From Cryobacterium mannosilyticum (GTDB lineage Bacteria > Actinomycetota > Actinomycetes > Actinomycetales > Microbacteriaceae), in assembly GCF_004402705.1 (NCBI RefSeq), contig NZ_SOFM01000049.1, positions 62,001 to 126,000 on the forward strand: DNA of 64,000 bases, read 5' to 3'. Of the stretch, positions 54,066 through 62,818 are shown piece after piece. The position numbers were made by a program, and so were the translations under genes. Within the stretch, counting starts at the first letter, position 1; the number at the start of each line of letters is the position of its first letter. Below the pieces are notes generated by a model. That model saw only the letters and a program-made list of their open reading frames with translations. It did no database searches and was not told where the DNA came from.

Positions 54066-55043
54066 GTGTCTGGAATCAAGACCAGCGGCGAAAAGCGACT
54101 TGTATTGGTTTCGGGGCGAGCTCACCCGCAACTGGCACTGGACATCGCCACGGAGCTTGGTACCGAACTCGTCCACACGGACGCCCGCACCTTCGCGAAC
54201 GGCGAGATCTACGCCCGCTTCGACGAGAGCGTACGCGGGAGCGACACCTTCGTCATCCAGTCGCACACCAACCCGATCAATGAATGGCTGATGGAACAGC
54301 TGATCATGGTCGACGCGCTCAAGCGGGCCTCCGCCAAGCGGATCACCGTGGTGGCGCCGTTCTACCCCTACGCCCGGCAGGACAAGAAGGGCCGCGGCCG
54401 CGAGCCGATCTCGGCCCGCCTCGTCGCCGACCTGTTCAAGGTCGCCGGCGCCGACCGGATCATGGCGGTCGACCTGCACGCCGCCCAGATCCAGGGCTTC
54501 TTCGACGGCCCCGTCGACCACCTCTTCGCCATGCCGGTGCTGCTCGAGCACTTCAAAGAGAAGCTCGACCCGGCCACCCTGACCGTCGTCTCGCCCGACA
54601 TGGGCCGCGTCCGCGTCGCCGACATCTGGAGCGACAAGCTCGGCGCCCCGCTGGCCATCATCCACAAGCGGCGCGACCCGCTCGTGCCCAACCGGGTCTC
54701 CGTGCACGAGATCGTCGGCCAGGTCGAGGGCCGCGTCTGCCTGATCGTCGACGACATGATCGACACCGGCCGCACGATCGTGCTCGCCGCGGAGGCGCTG
54801 CGCAAGGCCGGCGCCATCGGCGTCGTCGTCGCCGCAACCCACGCCGTGTTCAGCCACCCGGCACTCGAACTGCTGCAGAACCCGGCGATCTCCGAGGTCG
54901 TCGTCACCGACACCCTGCCGATCCCGATGGAGAAGCGCTTCCCGACGCTCACCGTGCTGCCGATCGCGCCGCTGCTGGCGCGTGCGATCCACGAGGTGTT
55001 CGACGAGGGGTCCGTCACGTCGATGTTCGAGGGCGCCGCATAG
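54066..55043 (+). CDS. prs: Ribose-phosphate pyrophosphokinase
   Basis: A 325-residue PRPP synthase making the phosphoribosyl donor for nucleotides, His and Trp. It shows DARTFANGEIYARFDESVRG, PFYPYARQDKKGRGREPISA, VDLHAAQIQGFF and the PRPP loop LIVDDMIDTGRTI. The GTG start immediately follows the glmU TAG, so the two genes are coupled. Confidence 0.97.
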   Translation: MSGIKTSGEKRLVLVSGRAHPQLALDIATELGTELVHTDARTFANGEIYARFDESVRGSDTFVIQSHTNPINEWLMEQLIMVDALKRASAKRITVVAPFYPYARQDKKGRGREPISARLVADLFKVAGADRIMAVDLHAAQIQGFFDGPVDHLFAMPVLLEHFKEKLDPATLTVVSPDMGRVRVADIWSDKLGAPLAIIHKRRDPLVPNRVSVHEIVGQVEGRVCLIVDDMIDTGRTIVLAAEALRKAGAIGVVVAATHAVFSHPALELLQNPAISEVVVTDTLPIPMEKRFPTLTVLPIAPLLARAIHEVFDEGSVTSMFEGAA

Positions 55044-55166
55044 GGGCACCGAACGGCTTCCGGCCGGTCGTCGACGGATGTCGGTGGCCGGCCATCGGTC
55101 TGTCCGGGCTCGGTCGCGGGTTCGGTCGCGGGGGGAGCCGGAGCCCGTGTTCTGCGCCGCCCCGGC
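55044..55166. other. Gap between prs and the convergent membrane protein gene
   Basis: About 120 bp, rich in GCCGG and CCGG segments. No convincing terminator with a T-tract or small gene is seen. Confidence 0.3.
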
Positions 55167-55532
55167 CTACGCCGGGATGCCGGACTCCGGCGCCCGCGGC
55201 GCCGAGGGGATGATCCCCAGGGGGACGACGTAGGTCTCCCGTTCGTTGCGGTCGACCGCGTAGCACTGCCAGCCGAGCCCGCCCGGCCCGGTCAGCTCGA
55301 AGCGGGCGTCCGACCCGACCGCATACGGGTAGAAGTGCTGGGTTGCCAGCCGGCAGGTGTTCGCGGCGGTCGTCGTCGCGACCTGCAGCGTGGTCAGGAT
55401 GCCGGGCACGACCAGCGCCACGAGCCCCAGCACGACGACGATGCGCATGAGCGTGAGGGCGCGCCGACTGCGCAGGGGCCGGTCGGCATCCTGCGGTTCG
55501 TAGCCGGAGAGTTCGGGGTGCTCGTCGCTCAT
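55167..55532 (-). CDS. Small membrane-anchored hypothetical protein
   Basis: A 121-residue protein of unrecognised family. A charged N-terminus (to about residue 25) is followed by a single hydrophobic helix (MRIVVVLGLVALVVPGILTT). The outer part has two Cys (TCRLATQHFYPYAVG and GWQCYAVDR) that could form a disulfide. This organisation is common among actinobacterial hypotheticals. A minus-strand GATACT lies 9 nt before the ATG. It is convergent with prs. Confidence 0.6.
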   Translation of the reverse strand: MSDEHPELSGYEPQDADRPLRSRRALTLMRIVVVLGLVALVVPGILTTLQVATTTAANTCRLATQHFYPYAVGSDARFELTGPGGLGWQCYAVDRNERETYVVPLGIIPSAPRAPESGIPA

Positions 55533-55574
55533 GTCCGTCCCAGTATCGCAGTCCCCGGACGACCGGAGATGTTG

Positions 55575-55624
55575 CCGGAGCGGACGACTGTTGCCCGCAC
55601 ACCGGCGACAGTCGTCCGCTCCGG
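55575..55624. repeat. Hairpin repeat A
   Basis: Two 21-nt arms (5' arm at 55575-55595, 3' arm at 55604-55624) pair at 20 of 21 positions around an 8-nt loop. The core GGAGCGGACGACTGTTGCC is shared with hairpin repeat B at 55978. Confidence 0.8.
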
Positions 55625-55631
55625 TGAATCG

Positions 55632-55959
55632 ATGAGTCGCGCGGCGATCTTCGAACTGGGTTTCCCCGATCCACTGCTTCAGACGTGCCATCTCAACCCC
55701 CGCGGCGGCTTCTACTTCACCGACTTCGAATGGCCGGCCTATCGCCTGATCGGGGAGTTCGACGGGAAGGGCAAGTACGTGAAGGACGAGTACCTGCGGG
55801 GTCTGACTCCCGGGGAAGCGGTCCATCGTGAGAAGGTTCGCGAGGACGACCTTTCGCGCGGAAGGCAATGGCGTGGCGCGCTGGGGTCCGTCCGATCTGC
55901 GCCGGCGCCAGTCGCTGCTGCGCATCCTCACGACCGCGGGGCTCCCGGTCCTCCGCTGA
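55632..55959 (+). pseudogene. Decayed C-terminal fragment of a DUF559/Vsr-like endonuclease-domain protein
   Basis: A remnant beginning at an ATG but lacking the N-terminal half of such proteins. It reads FELGFPDPLLQTCHLNP, FEWPAYRLIGEFDGKGKY, and EYLRGLTPGEAVHREKVRED, the usual endonuclease-domain end with the Asp and Lys of an FDGK-type core. At the TTT run 55852-55854 the frame breaks. Removing one T restores DDLRAEGNGVARWGPSDL and a natural end LTTAGLPVLR at 55959. Thus it has both a 5' truncation and a 1-nt insertion. It lies between two related hairpin repeats. The family call is by eye. Confidence 0.65.
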
Positions 55960-55977
55960 CCGGCCGCTGACAGACAG

Positions 55978-56043
55978 AACTGTTGCCGGAGCGGACAACT
56001 GTTGCCGGGATGCCGGCAACACTCGTCCGCTCCGGCAACAGTT
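55978..56043. repeat. Hairpin repeat B
   Basis: Two 31-nt arms (55978-56008 and 56013-56043) pair at 29 of 31 positions around a 4-nt GATG loop. It contains the same core as repeat A, partly duplicated. It ends 14 nt after the gnd stop (minus strand) and may also act as a terminator for gnd. Confidence 0.8.
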
Positions 56044-56057
56044 GCCCACCGGAGGTG

Positions 56058-57515
56058 CTAGTGCGAGGAGCCCTCGGTCTCGACCTCGGTGCGGTCGCCC
56101 GACCACAGGGTGTGGAAGGTGCCGGGCCTGTCGACGCGCTTGTAGGTGTGCGCGCCGAAGAAGTCACGCTGGCCCTGCACCAGGGCGGCCGGCAGGCGCT
56201 CGCTCGCGAGCGAGTCGAAGTAGCTCAGCGCCGACGCGAACCCGGGAACCGGGATGCCGGAGAGCGCCGCGGTCGACACGACCCGGCGCCAGGCCGACTC
56301 GCCGTCGGCGACGGCCTTGGCGAAATACGGGTCGACGAGCAGGGTCGGGATCGACGGGTCGTTCGCGTAGGCGTCGACGATCCGGTTGAGGAACTGGGCG
56401 CGGATGATGCAGCCGCCGCGCCAGATCGTGGCGATGGCGCCCTTGTCGATCTTCCAGCCGTACTTCTCGGCGCCGGCGATGATCGCGTCGAAGCCCTGGG
56501 CGTAGGCGACGACCTTGGAGGCGTAGAGCGCCTGGCGCACATCGTCCTGGAAGGTGTGGCCGACCACGGCGATCTCCGGGCGGGCGACCAGGGCCGCGCG
56601 GAGCGGCACACGCTGCTCCGGGTGGCTGGACACGGCGCGGGCGAACACGGCCTCGGCGATGCCACCGACGGGCACGCCCAGGTCGAGGGCGTTCTGCACG
56701 GTCCAGACCCCGGTGCCCTTGGAGCCGGCCTCGTCGAGCACGATGTCGACGAAGGGCAGGCCGGTCTTCGCGTCGACCTGGCGGAGCACCTCGGCGGTGA
56801 TCTCGATCAGGTAGCTCTCGAGGTCGCCGTCGTTCCAGTCGGTGAACACGTCGGCGATGGCGGCGGGGGAGTGCCCGCCGACCTTGCGGAGCAGGTCGTA
56901 GGCCTCGGCGATGAGCTGCATGTCGGCGTATTCGATGCCGTTGTGGATCATCTTGACGAAGTGGCCGGCGCCGTCCGTGCCCACGTGCGTGACGCAGGGC
57001 ACGCCGTCGACGACGGCCGCGATCGACTCGAGGATCGGGCCGAGGGTCTCGTACGCCTCTGCCGAGCCGCCGGGCATGATGCTCGGGCCCTTGAGGGCGC
57101 CCTCCTCGCCGCCGGAGATGCCGGCGCCGACGAAGTTCACGCCGGTGGCGCGGACGGCCTTCTCCCGGCGGATGGTGTCCTGGAAGTCGGCGTTGCCGCC
57201 GTCGACGATGATGTCGCCGGGCTCGAACAGGGCGGTCAGCTGGCTGATCACGGCATCCGTGCCCGTGCCGGCCTGAACCATGATGATCGCGGTGCGCGGC
57301 TTCTGGAGCGACGCGGCGAACTCCTCGATCGTCTCGGAGGCGACGAAGTTCGCCTCCGGGTGTTCGCCCGTGAGCAGGCGGGTGCGCTCGGGGGAGCGGT
57401 TGTACACCGCCACCGTGTTCCCCGCCCGGCTGGCGAGGTTGCGGGCCAGATTCGACCCCATCACCGCCAGTCCTACTACGCCAATGTTTGCCTGTGCTGC
57501 GCCGGTTTCGGCCAC
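56058..57515 (-). CDS. gnd: 6-phosphogluconate dehydrogenase, decarboxylating
   Basis: A 485-residue enzyme of the pentose phosphate pathway that makes ribulose 5-phosphate, CO2 and NADPH. It shows IGVVGLAVMGSNLARNLASR, VDGGNADFQDTIRRE, VGAGISGGEEGALKGPSIMPG (split here for brevity), and the catalytic Lys in GHFVKMIHNGIEYADMQLI. IIRAQFLN is typical of the C-terminal domain. The GTG start at 57515 has GAAGGAG at good spacing. It is divergent from the rplY leader. Confidence 0.97.
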   Translation of the reverse strand: MAETGAAQANIGVVGLAVMGSNLARNLASRAGNTVAVYNRSPERTRLLTGEHPEANFVASETIEEFAASLQKPRTAIIMVQAGTGTDAVISQLTALFEPGDIIVDGGNADFQDTIRREKAVRATGVNFVGAGISGGEEGALKGPSIMPGGSAEAYETLGPILESIAAVVDGVPCVTHVGTDGAGHFVKMIHNGIEYADMQLIAEAYDLLRKVGGHSPAAIADVFTDWNDGDLESYLIEITAEVLRQVDAKTGLPFVDIVLDEAGSKGTGVWTVQNALDLGVPVGGIAEAVFARAVSSHPEQRVPLRAALVARPEIAVVGHTFQDDVRQALYASKVVAYAQGFDAIIAGAEKYGWKIDKGAIATIWRGGCIIRAQFLNRIVDAYANDPSIPTLLVDPYFAKAVADGESAWRRVVSTAALSGIPVPGFASALSYFDSLASERLPAALVQGQRDFFGAHTYKRVDRPGTFHTLWSGDRTEVETEGSSH

Positions 57516-57650
57516 GTTTGCTCCTTCAGGTGATTGTTCTCAAACCTCCGTCAAGGCTACTGCGTCGGCCCGAACGGTTACGTGGCGTGACCGGCGGCCC
57601 TCGGGCGACGGATGCCCGACGCCCGGTTCGCCCCGGCCCGCCCGCTCCGC

Positions 57651-57846
57651 TAGACTCACTAGTTGAACTTCGGCGAGGGCTGTCGGCGGCGGGAAACCGT
57701 CCACCGGCATCCGTTATCGACGCGGCGGGATGCTTCACGGCCTTTCCTCACGCGCACACGCGTTCGAGTTGAACCAGTACCCACGATTCCCGGGCTTCGG
57801 TCCGCGAAACCAGACTGGGCCGTCCAGGCCCGCAAGGAGAAACATC
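57651..57846 (+). promoter_or_regulatory. Promoter and long 5' leader of rplY
   Basis: TAGACT at 57651-57656 is a likely -10 box, giving a leader of about 185 nt before the rplY ATG at 57847. No ORF with a good ribosome site is seen. The leader is much longer than usual in this window, and L25 leaders are regulatory in some bacteria. Confidence 0.4.
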
Positions 57847-58464
57847 ATGGCTGAGGCCAAGAAGAAGGTTGTCGCAGACAACAAGATTTCCGCCGACCTG
57901 CGCGTCAAGTTCGGCAAGGGCGCTGCCCGCAAGCTGCGCGTGCTGGGCAAGATCCCCGCCGTCATCTACGGCCACGGCACCGACCCGGTGCACGTCGCCC
58001 TCCCGGCCCACCAGATCGGCCTGCTGCTGCGCCGCGCCAACGCCGTGCTCGAGCTCGACGTCGAAGGCACCACCCACCTCACCCTGGTGAAGGATGTCCA
58101 GAAGGACCCGTTCCTGCAGATCATCGAGCACCTCGACCTCATCGTCATCCGCAAGGGTGAGAAGGTCCAGGTCGAGGTTTCCGTGCACCTGACCGGCGAG
58201 GCCGTTTCCGGCACCATCGCCGACCTGGACTCGAAGGTCCTCATGCTCGAGGTCGAGGCCACGAGCATCCCGCAGAACGTCGTCGTCTCCATCGACGGAC
58301 TCGACGACGGCGCGCAGATCCACGCGAAGGACGTCGTGCTCCCGGGCGGCGCCACCCTCATCTCCGACCCCGACGCCGTCGTGGTCTACGTGCACCTGCC
58401 CGCCGCCGAGGAAGAGGAAGAGCCGGCCGAAGCCGAGGCCACCGAGGCTCCTGCCGCCGAGTAG
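57847..58464 (+). CDS. rplY: 50S ribosomal protein L25/general stress protein Ctc
   Basis: A 205-residue protein of the long TL5/CTC class that binds 5S rRNA. The N-terminal L25 domain shows KFGKGAARKLRVLGKIPAVI and YGHGTDPVHVALPAHQIGLL. The C-terminal domain contains KDVQKDPFLQIIEHLDLIVI and ends in an acidic Glu/Ala tail, which often occurs in actinobacterial forms. AAGGAG precedes the ATG by 7 nt. It is 38 nt upstream of pth, the usual rplY-pth pair. Confidence 0.95.
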   Translation: MAEAKKKVVADNKISADLRVKFGKGAARKLRVLGKIPAVIYGHGTDPVHVALPAHQIGLLLRRANAVLELDVEGTTHLTLVKDVQKDPFLQIIEHLDLIVIRKGEKVQVEVSVHLTGEAVSGTIADLDSKVLMLEVEATSIPQNVVVSIDGLDDGAQIHAKDVVLPGGATLISDPDAVVVYVHLPAAEEEEEPAEAEATEAPAAE

Positions 58465-58502
58465 TCTTCCCCACCTGGCTTCGTCGACCGCGGAGGAATT
58501 CC

Positions 58503-59084
58503 CTGGACGAGAATCTCTGGCTCGTAGTCGGGCTCGGTAACCCCGGGCCCGGCTACGCCGGCAACCGACACAACGTCGGCCACATGGCGGCGGCCGTGCT
58601 CGCCGACCGCCTGTCGGCGAACTTCAAGAACCACAAAACCAATTCGGCCGTCGCCGAGGGACGCAGCTTCCCCGGCGGACCGAAACTGGTGCTCGCCAAG
58701 CCGAGCACCTACATGAACGTGTCCGGCGGCCCGGTCGCCGCGCTCCTGCGCTTCTACTCGCTCGAGCCCGACCGGCTGATCGTCGTCCACGACGACCTCG
58801 ACCTTCCCTTCGACACCATCAAGATCAAGGTCGGCGGCGGCCACGGCGGCCACAACGGCCTCCGCGACATCATCGCCGCGACCGGCACGAAGGAGTTCGT
58901 GCGGATCCGGATCGGCATCGGCCGCCCGCCCGGGCGCCAGGACGCCGCCGACTTCGTGCTGCACGATTTCAGCAAGGACGAGCGGGCGGTCCTGCCCAAC
59001 CTGTTGACGGATGCCGCCGACGCGATCGAACTGATCGCGGCCGAGGGCGTCACCGCCGCCCAGCAGAAGGTCCACTCCCCGTAG
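58503..59084 (+). CDS. pth: Peptidyl-tRNA hydrolase, apparent CTG start
   Basis: A 193-residue enzyme that releases peptides from dropped-off peptidyl-tRNA. The N-terminus LVVGLGNPGPGYAGNRHNVG has the Asn and catalytic His of the active site. VHDDLDLPFDTI and GGHGGHNGLRDII carry the conserved Asp and Asn. The first in-frame ATG (58584) lies beyond the active-site His, so it cannot be the start. No ATG, GTG or TTG occurs in frame back to the rplY end. A CTG at 58503, 6 nt after a perfect GGAGG, places the N-terminus as expected for the family. A CTG start is rare. A sequencing error is an alternative. Confidence 0.9.
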   Translation: MDENLWLVVGLGNPGPGYAGNRHNVGHMAAAVLADRLSANFKNHKTNSAVAEGRSFPGGPKLVLAKPSTYMNVSGGPVAALLRFYSLEPDRLIVVHDDLDLPFDTIKIKVGGGHGGHNGLRDIIAATGTKEFVRIRIGIGRPPGRQDAADFVLHDFSKDERAVLPNLLTDAADAIELIAAEGVTAAQQKVHSP

Positions 59085-59120
59085 CTCTTCGCCCGTTCCG
59101 CTGCCCGTGCCGGCGCTGCG

Positions 59121-59126
59121 TAGACT
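59121..59126 (+). promoter_or_regulatory. -10 box for leaderless mfd
   Basis: TAGACT ends 6 nt before the mfd GTG at 59133; no Shine-Dalgarno sequence is seen. Confidence 0.5.
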
Positions 59127-59132
59127 TGACCG

Positions 59133-62100
59133 GTGACTCTCCAGGGCTTAATTGCCACACTTTCGCGCGCCTCCACATTCGACAACGCCCTCACCTTCGC
59201 GAACCGCGACGCGGACTTCTCGCTCACCGAGGGCCTGCGGGCGCCGCTGATCGCGGCCATGCTCGAGCAGCGCGGCCGGCTGGAGAAGGCCCAGGCCCTG
59301 CTCGTCATCACCGCGACCGGGCGTGAGTCGGAATCCCTGCACGAGAACCTGGCCTGCTTCGCCGACGGCGCCGAGATCGTCGACTTCCCCGCCTGGGAGA
59401 CCCTCCCGCACGAACGGCTCAGCCCCGGCGCGGAGATCGTCGGCAAGCGGCTCTACGCGCTCCGGCGGATGCGGGACTGGGAGGAGTTCGACCCGGCCGC
59501 CCGGCGCCCGCTGATCGTCATCGCCTCGGTGCGGGCCGCCCTCCAGCCGGTGGCCGACAACCTCACCGACTATGAGCCGATCGAACTGGCCGCCGGTGGC
59601 CGCGGCCACGACCTCGGCGCCATCGCCCGGGAACTGGTCGGCCTCGCCTACACCCGGGTCGACATGGTCACCCGCCGGGGCGAGTTCGCCGTGCGCGGCG
59701 GCATCCTCGACGTGTTCCCGCCGGTGGCGCCGCATCCGTACCGGGCGGAGTTCTTCGGCGACGAGGTCGAGCAGATCCGCGCCTTCTCGGTCGCCGACCA
59801 GCGTTCCCTGCCCGAGCCGATCGAACGGGTGTCCCTGCCGCCGAGCCGCGAGCTGCTGCTCAGCCCGGCCGTGCGCCAGCGAGCCAGGGAGATGCAGCAC
59901 GAGTTCCCGAGCCTGGCCGGGCTGCTCGCCAAGATCGCCGAGGGAATCCCCGTCGAGGGGATGGAGAGCCTCGCGCCCGCCCTCGTCGACCGGCTCGTGC
60001 CGATCACCCACTACCTGCCCCGAGAGGCGGCCGTGGCCGTGATCTCGCCCGAACGGGTCGCCTCCCGGGCGATCAGCCTCGCCGAGACGAACCGCGAGTT
60101 CCTCGGCGCCGCCTGGAGCGCCGCGACCGCCGGCGCGGAGGCGCCGATCGACCTCGAATCGGGGGACTTCCTCACCCTCGGCCGGCTGCGCGAGTCGGTC
60201 ACGTTCAGCGCCCCCGGTGCCCCGCCGTCCGCGCACGTGTGGTGGACGTTCAGCTCATTCCAGGCGGCGCCGACGGATGCCCCGGTGCTCCCCGAGCACC
60301 GCGAACTCGATGAGCTGCTCACCGTGCGCGTCGACGGCGACGCCGTGCCGAGCTTCCAGGGCAGTGTGGAGGGCGCCGTTGGGCACCTCGCCGCCCGGCT
60401 GAAGGACGGCTGGACCGTCGGGATCGTCGCCCAGGGCGCCGGGCTGGTCGAACGCGCCGCCGACGTGCTCGCCGAGCGCGAACTCCCGGCCCGGATCGTC
60501 TCCGAATGGCCAGGCGTTCCGGAACCCGGCATCGCCTACCTGCTCAAGGCATCCGTCGACCACGGCTTCGAAATCCCAGAGACCAGACTCACCCTGGTCA
60601 GCGAGTCCGAGTTCTACGGCCGGGTCGTCGGCTACGACGCCCGCCAGGTCAAGAAACTGGCCAGCCGGCGCAAGAACGTCGTCGACCCGCTCCAACTGAA
60701 AGCCGGCGACCACGTCGTGCACCAGACCCACGGAATCGGCCGGTTCGTCGAGCTGACCCAGCGCGAGGTCTCCAGCGGCGGCCGCAACCCGGTCAAGACC
60801 AAACGTGAATACCTGGTGCTTGAATACGCCCCGTCGAAGCGCGGCCACCCCGGGGACAAGCTCTACGTGCCGACCGACCAGCTCGACCTGGTCAGCCGGT
60901 ACGTCGGCGGGGAGGCCCCGGCGCTCAGCAAGATGGGCGGCAGCGACTGGTCCGCCGCGAAGACCAAGGCCCGCAAGGCCGTGCGCGACATCGCCGTCGA
61001 ACTGGTCAAGTTGTACTCGGCACGGATGGCCAGCAAGGGCCACGCGTTCGGGCCGGATACCCCGTGGCAGCGCGAACTGGAGGAGGCGTTCCCGTTCGCG
61101 GAGACCCCCGACCAGCTCACCACCATCGACGAGGTGAAGGCCGACATGGAACGGCCCATCCCGATGGACCGGCTGCTCTCCGGCGACGTCGGCTTCGGCA
61201 AGACCGAGGTGGCCGTGCGGGCCGCGTTCAAGGCGATCCAGGACGGCAAGCAGGTCGTCATGCTCGTGCCGACGACCCTGCTCGTGCGCCAGCACATGGA
61301 GACCTTCCAGGAGCGCTTCGCCGGGTTCCCGGTGCACCTGCGCGCGCTCAGCCGGTTCCAGACCGAGAAGGAGTCCCGCGAAACCATCGCCGGGATGCTC
61401 GACGGCACCGTGGACCTCGTGATCGGCACCCATCGGCTGCTCTCCGAGTCGATCGTGTTCAAGGACCTCGGCCTCGTCATCATCGACGAGGAGCAGCGGT
61501 TCGGGGTGGAGCACAAGGACGCGCTGAAGAAGCTGAAGACCAACGTGGACATCCTCGCGATGAGTGCCACCCCGATCCCGCGCACGCTGGAGATGGCGGT
61601 CACCGGCATCCGGGAGATGTCGACCCTGGCCACGCCGCCGGAGGACCGGCACCCGATCCTCACCTTCGTCGGCCCGTACTCCGACCGGCAGGTGGCGGCG
61701 GCGATCCGCCGCGAGCTGCTCCGGGAGGGCCAGATCTTCGTCGTGCACAACCGGGTGTCGAGCATCAACCGGGTCGCCGCGAAGCTGGCCGAGCTCGTGC
61801 CCGAGGCGCGGATCGCCGTGGCGCACGGCCAGCTGCCGGAGACCCAGCTGGAACAGGTTGTCGTGGACTTCTGGGAACGCAAGTTCGACGTGCTCGTCTC
61901 GACCACGATCATCGAGACCGGCCTGGACATCGCCAACGCGAACACGATCATCATCGACCGCGCCGACAAGTTCGGGCTCAGCCAGCTGCACCAGCTGCGG
62001 GGGAGGGTCGGCCGCGGCCGGGAGCGCGCATACGCCTACTTCCTCTACGACGAGAACAAGCCGCTCACCGAGATCGCCCACGACCGGCTGTCGACGATCG

Positions 62101-62771
62101 CCGCGAACAACGAGCTGGGCGCCGGCATGCAGGTGGCGCTCAAAGACCTCGAGATCCGCGGAGCCGGCAACCTGCTCGGCGGCGAGCAGGCCGGGCACAT
62201 CGCCGGGGTCGGCTTCGACCTCTACCTGCGGATGATCGGCGAGGCCGTGAGCACGTTCCGCGGCGACGTCGCCGAGGGCCAGACCGAGCTGCGGCTCGAA
62301 CTGCCCGTCGACGCGCACATCCCCGAGGACTACGTCGACAGCGAGCGGTTGCGCCTCGAGGCCTACCAGAAGCTGTCCGCCGCCAGCTCGCCGACGGCGG
62401 CGAAGGACCAGATCGACCTGGTCCTCGACGAACTCACCGACCGCTACGGCGAGCCGCCGCAGCCGGTGCAGAACCTCATTCTGGTCTCCCGGCTGCGCTG
62501 GCTGGCGCAGCAGGCCGGCCTCGGCGAGGTCGTCGCCATGGGCTCGAACCTCCGCGTCTCGCCGGCGAACCTGGCCGATTCGATGCAGGTGCGCCTGCAA
62601 CGGATGTACCCGGGCTCGCGCTACTTCACCCAGAACGGGTCGATGACGGTGCCGATGCCCCGGATCAACGGGGAGCCGCTCGGCGACGCGGCCCTGATCG
62701 CCTGGGCCGGCTCACTGCTGGACGCGATCTTCCCCCGGCCGGTCGACGCGGTCGCGGCGCCGTCCGCGTGA
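59133..62771 (+). CDS. mfd: Transcription-repair coupling factor
   Basis: A 1212-residue ATPase that removes stalled RNA polymerase and recruits UvrA to the lesion. Domains in order: a UvrB-like N-terminal module (to about 340), a middle region, the RNA-polymerase-interacting domain (GDHVVHQTHGIGRFVELTQR, about 530-600), the helicase domains and the C-terminal TRCF domain. Helicase motifs are GDVGFGKTEVAVRAA, DEEQRFG, MSATPIPRT and QLRGRVGRG. The length is normal for Mfd. The GTG start appears leaderless. Confidence 0.97.
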   Translation: MTLQGLIATLSRASTFDNALTFANRDADFSLTEGLRAPLIAAMLEQRGRLEKAQALLVITATGRESESLHENLACFADGAEIVDFPAWETLPHERLSPGAEIVGKRLYALRRMRDWEEFDPAARRPLIVIASVRAALQPVADNLTDYEPIELAAGGRGHDLGAIARELVGLAYTRVDMVTRRGEFAVRGGILDVFPPVAPHPYRAEFFGDEVEQIRAFSVADQRSLPEPIERVSLPPSRELLLSPAVRQRAREMQHEFPSLAGLLAKIAEGIPVEGMESLAPALVDRLVPITHYLPREAAVAVISPERVASRAISLAETNREFLGAAWSAATAGAEAPIDLESGDFLTLGRLRESVTFSAPGAPPSAHVWWTFSSFQAAPTDAPVLPEHRELDELLTVRVDGDAVPSFQGSVEGAVGHLAARLKDGWTVGIVAQGAGLVERAADVLAERELPARIVSEWPGVPEPGIAYLLKASVDHGFEIPETRLTLVSESEFYGRVVGYDARQVKKLASRRKNVVDPLQLKAGDHVVHQTHGIGRFVELTQREVSSGGRNPVKTKREYLVLEYAPSKRGHPGDKLYVPTDQLDLVSRYVGGEAPALSKMGGSDWSAAKTKARKAVRDIAVELVKLYSARMASKGHAFGPDTPWQRELEEAFPFAETPDQLTTIDEVKADMERPIPMDRLLSGDVGFGKTEVAVRAAFKAIQDGKQVVMLVPTTLLVRQHMETFQERFAGFPVHLRALSRFQTEKESRETIAGMLDGTVDLVIGTHRLLSESIVFKDLGLVIIDEEQRFGVEHKDALKKLKTNVDILAMSATPIPRTLEMAVTGIREMSTLATPPEDRHPILTFVGPYSDRQVAAAIRRELLREGQIFVVHNRVSSINRVAAKLAELVPEARIAVAHGQLPETQLEQVVVDFWERKFDVLVSTTIIETGLDIANANTIIIDRADKFGLSQLHQLRGRVGRGRERAYAYFLYDENKPLTEIAHDRLSTIAANNELGAGMQVALKDLEIRGAGNLLGGEQAGHIAGVGFDLYLRMIGEAVSTFRGDVAEGQTELRLELPVDAHIPEDYVDSERLRLEAYQKLSAASSPTAAKDQIDLVLDELTDRYGEPPQPVQNLILVSRLRWLAQQAGLGEVVAMGSNLRVSPANLADSMQVRLQRMYPGSRYFTQNGSMTVPMPRINGEPLGDAALIAWAGSLLDAIFPRPVDAVAAPSA

Positions 62772-62818
62772 CGCCCGGACCCGCCGCCTACGATGAGACC
62801 GAACCCCAGGAGGCCCGC

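Noticed and set aside
58584..59084. Peptidyl-tRNA hydrolase starting at ATG 58584
   Set aside because: That start would lose the GNPG and RHN active-site motifs.
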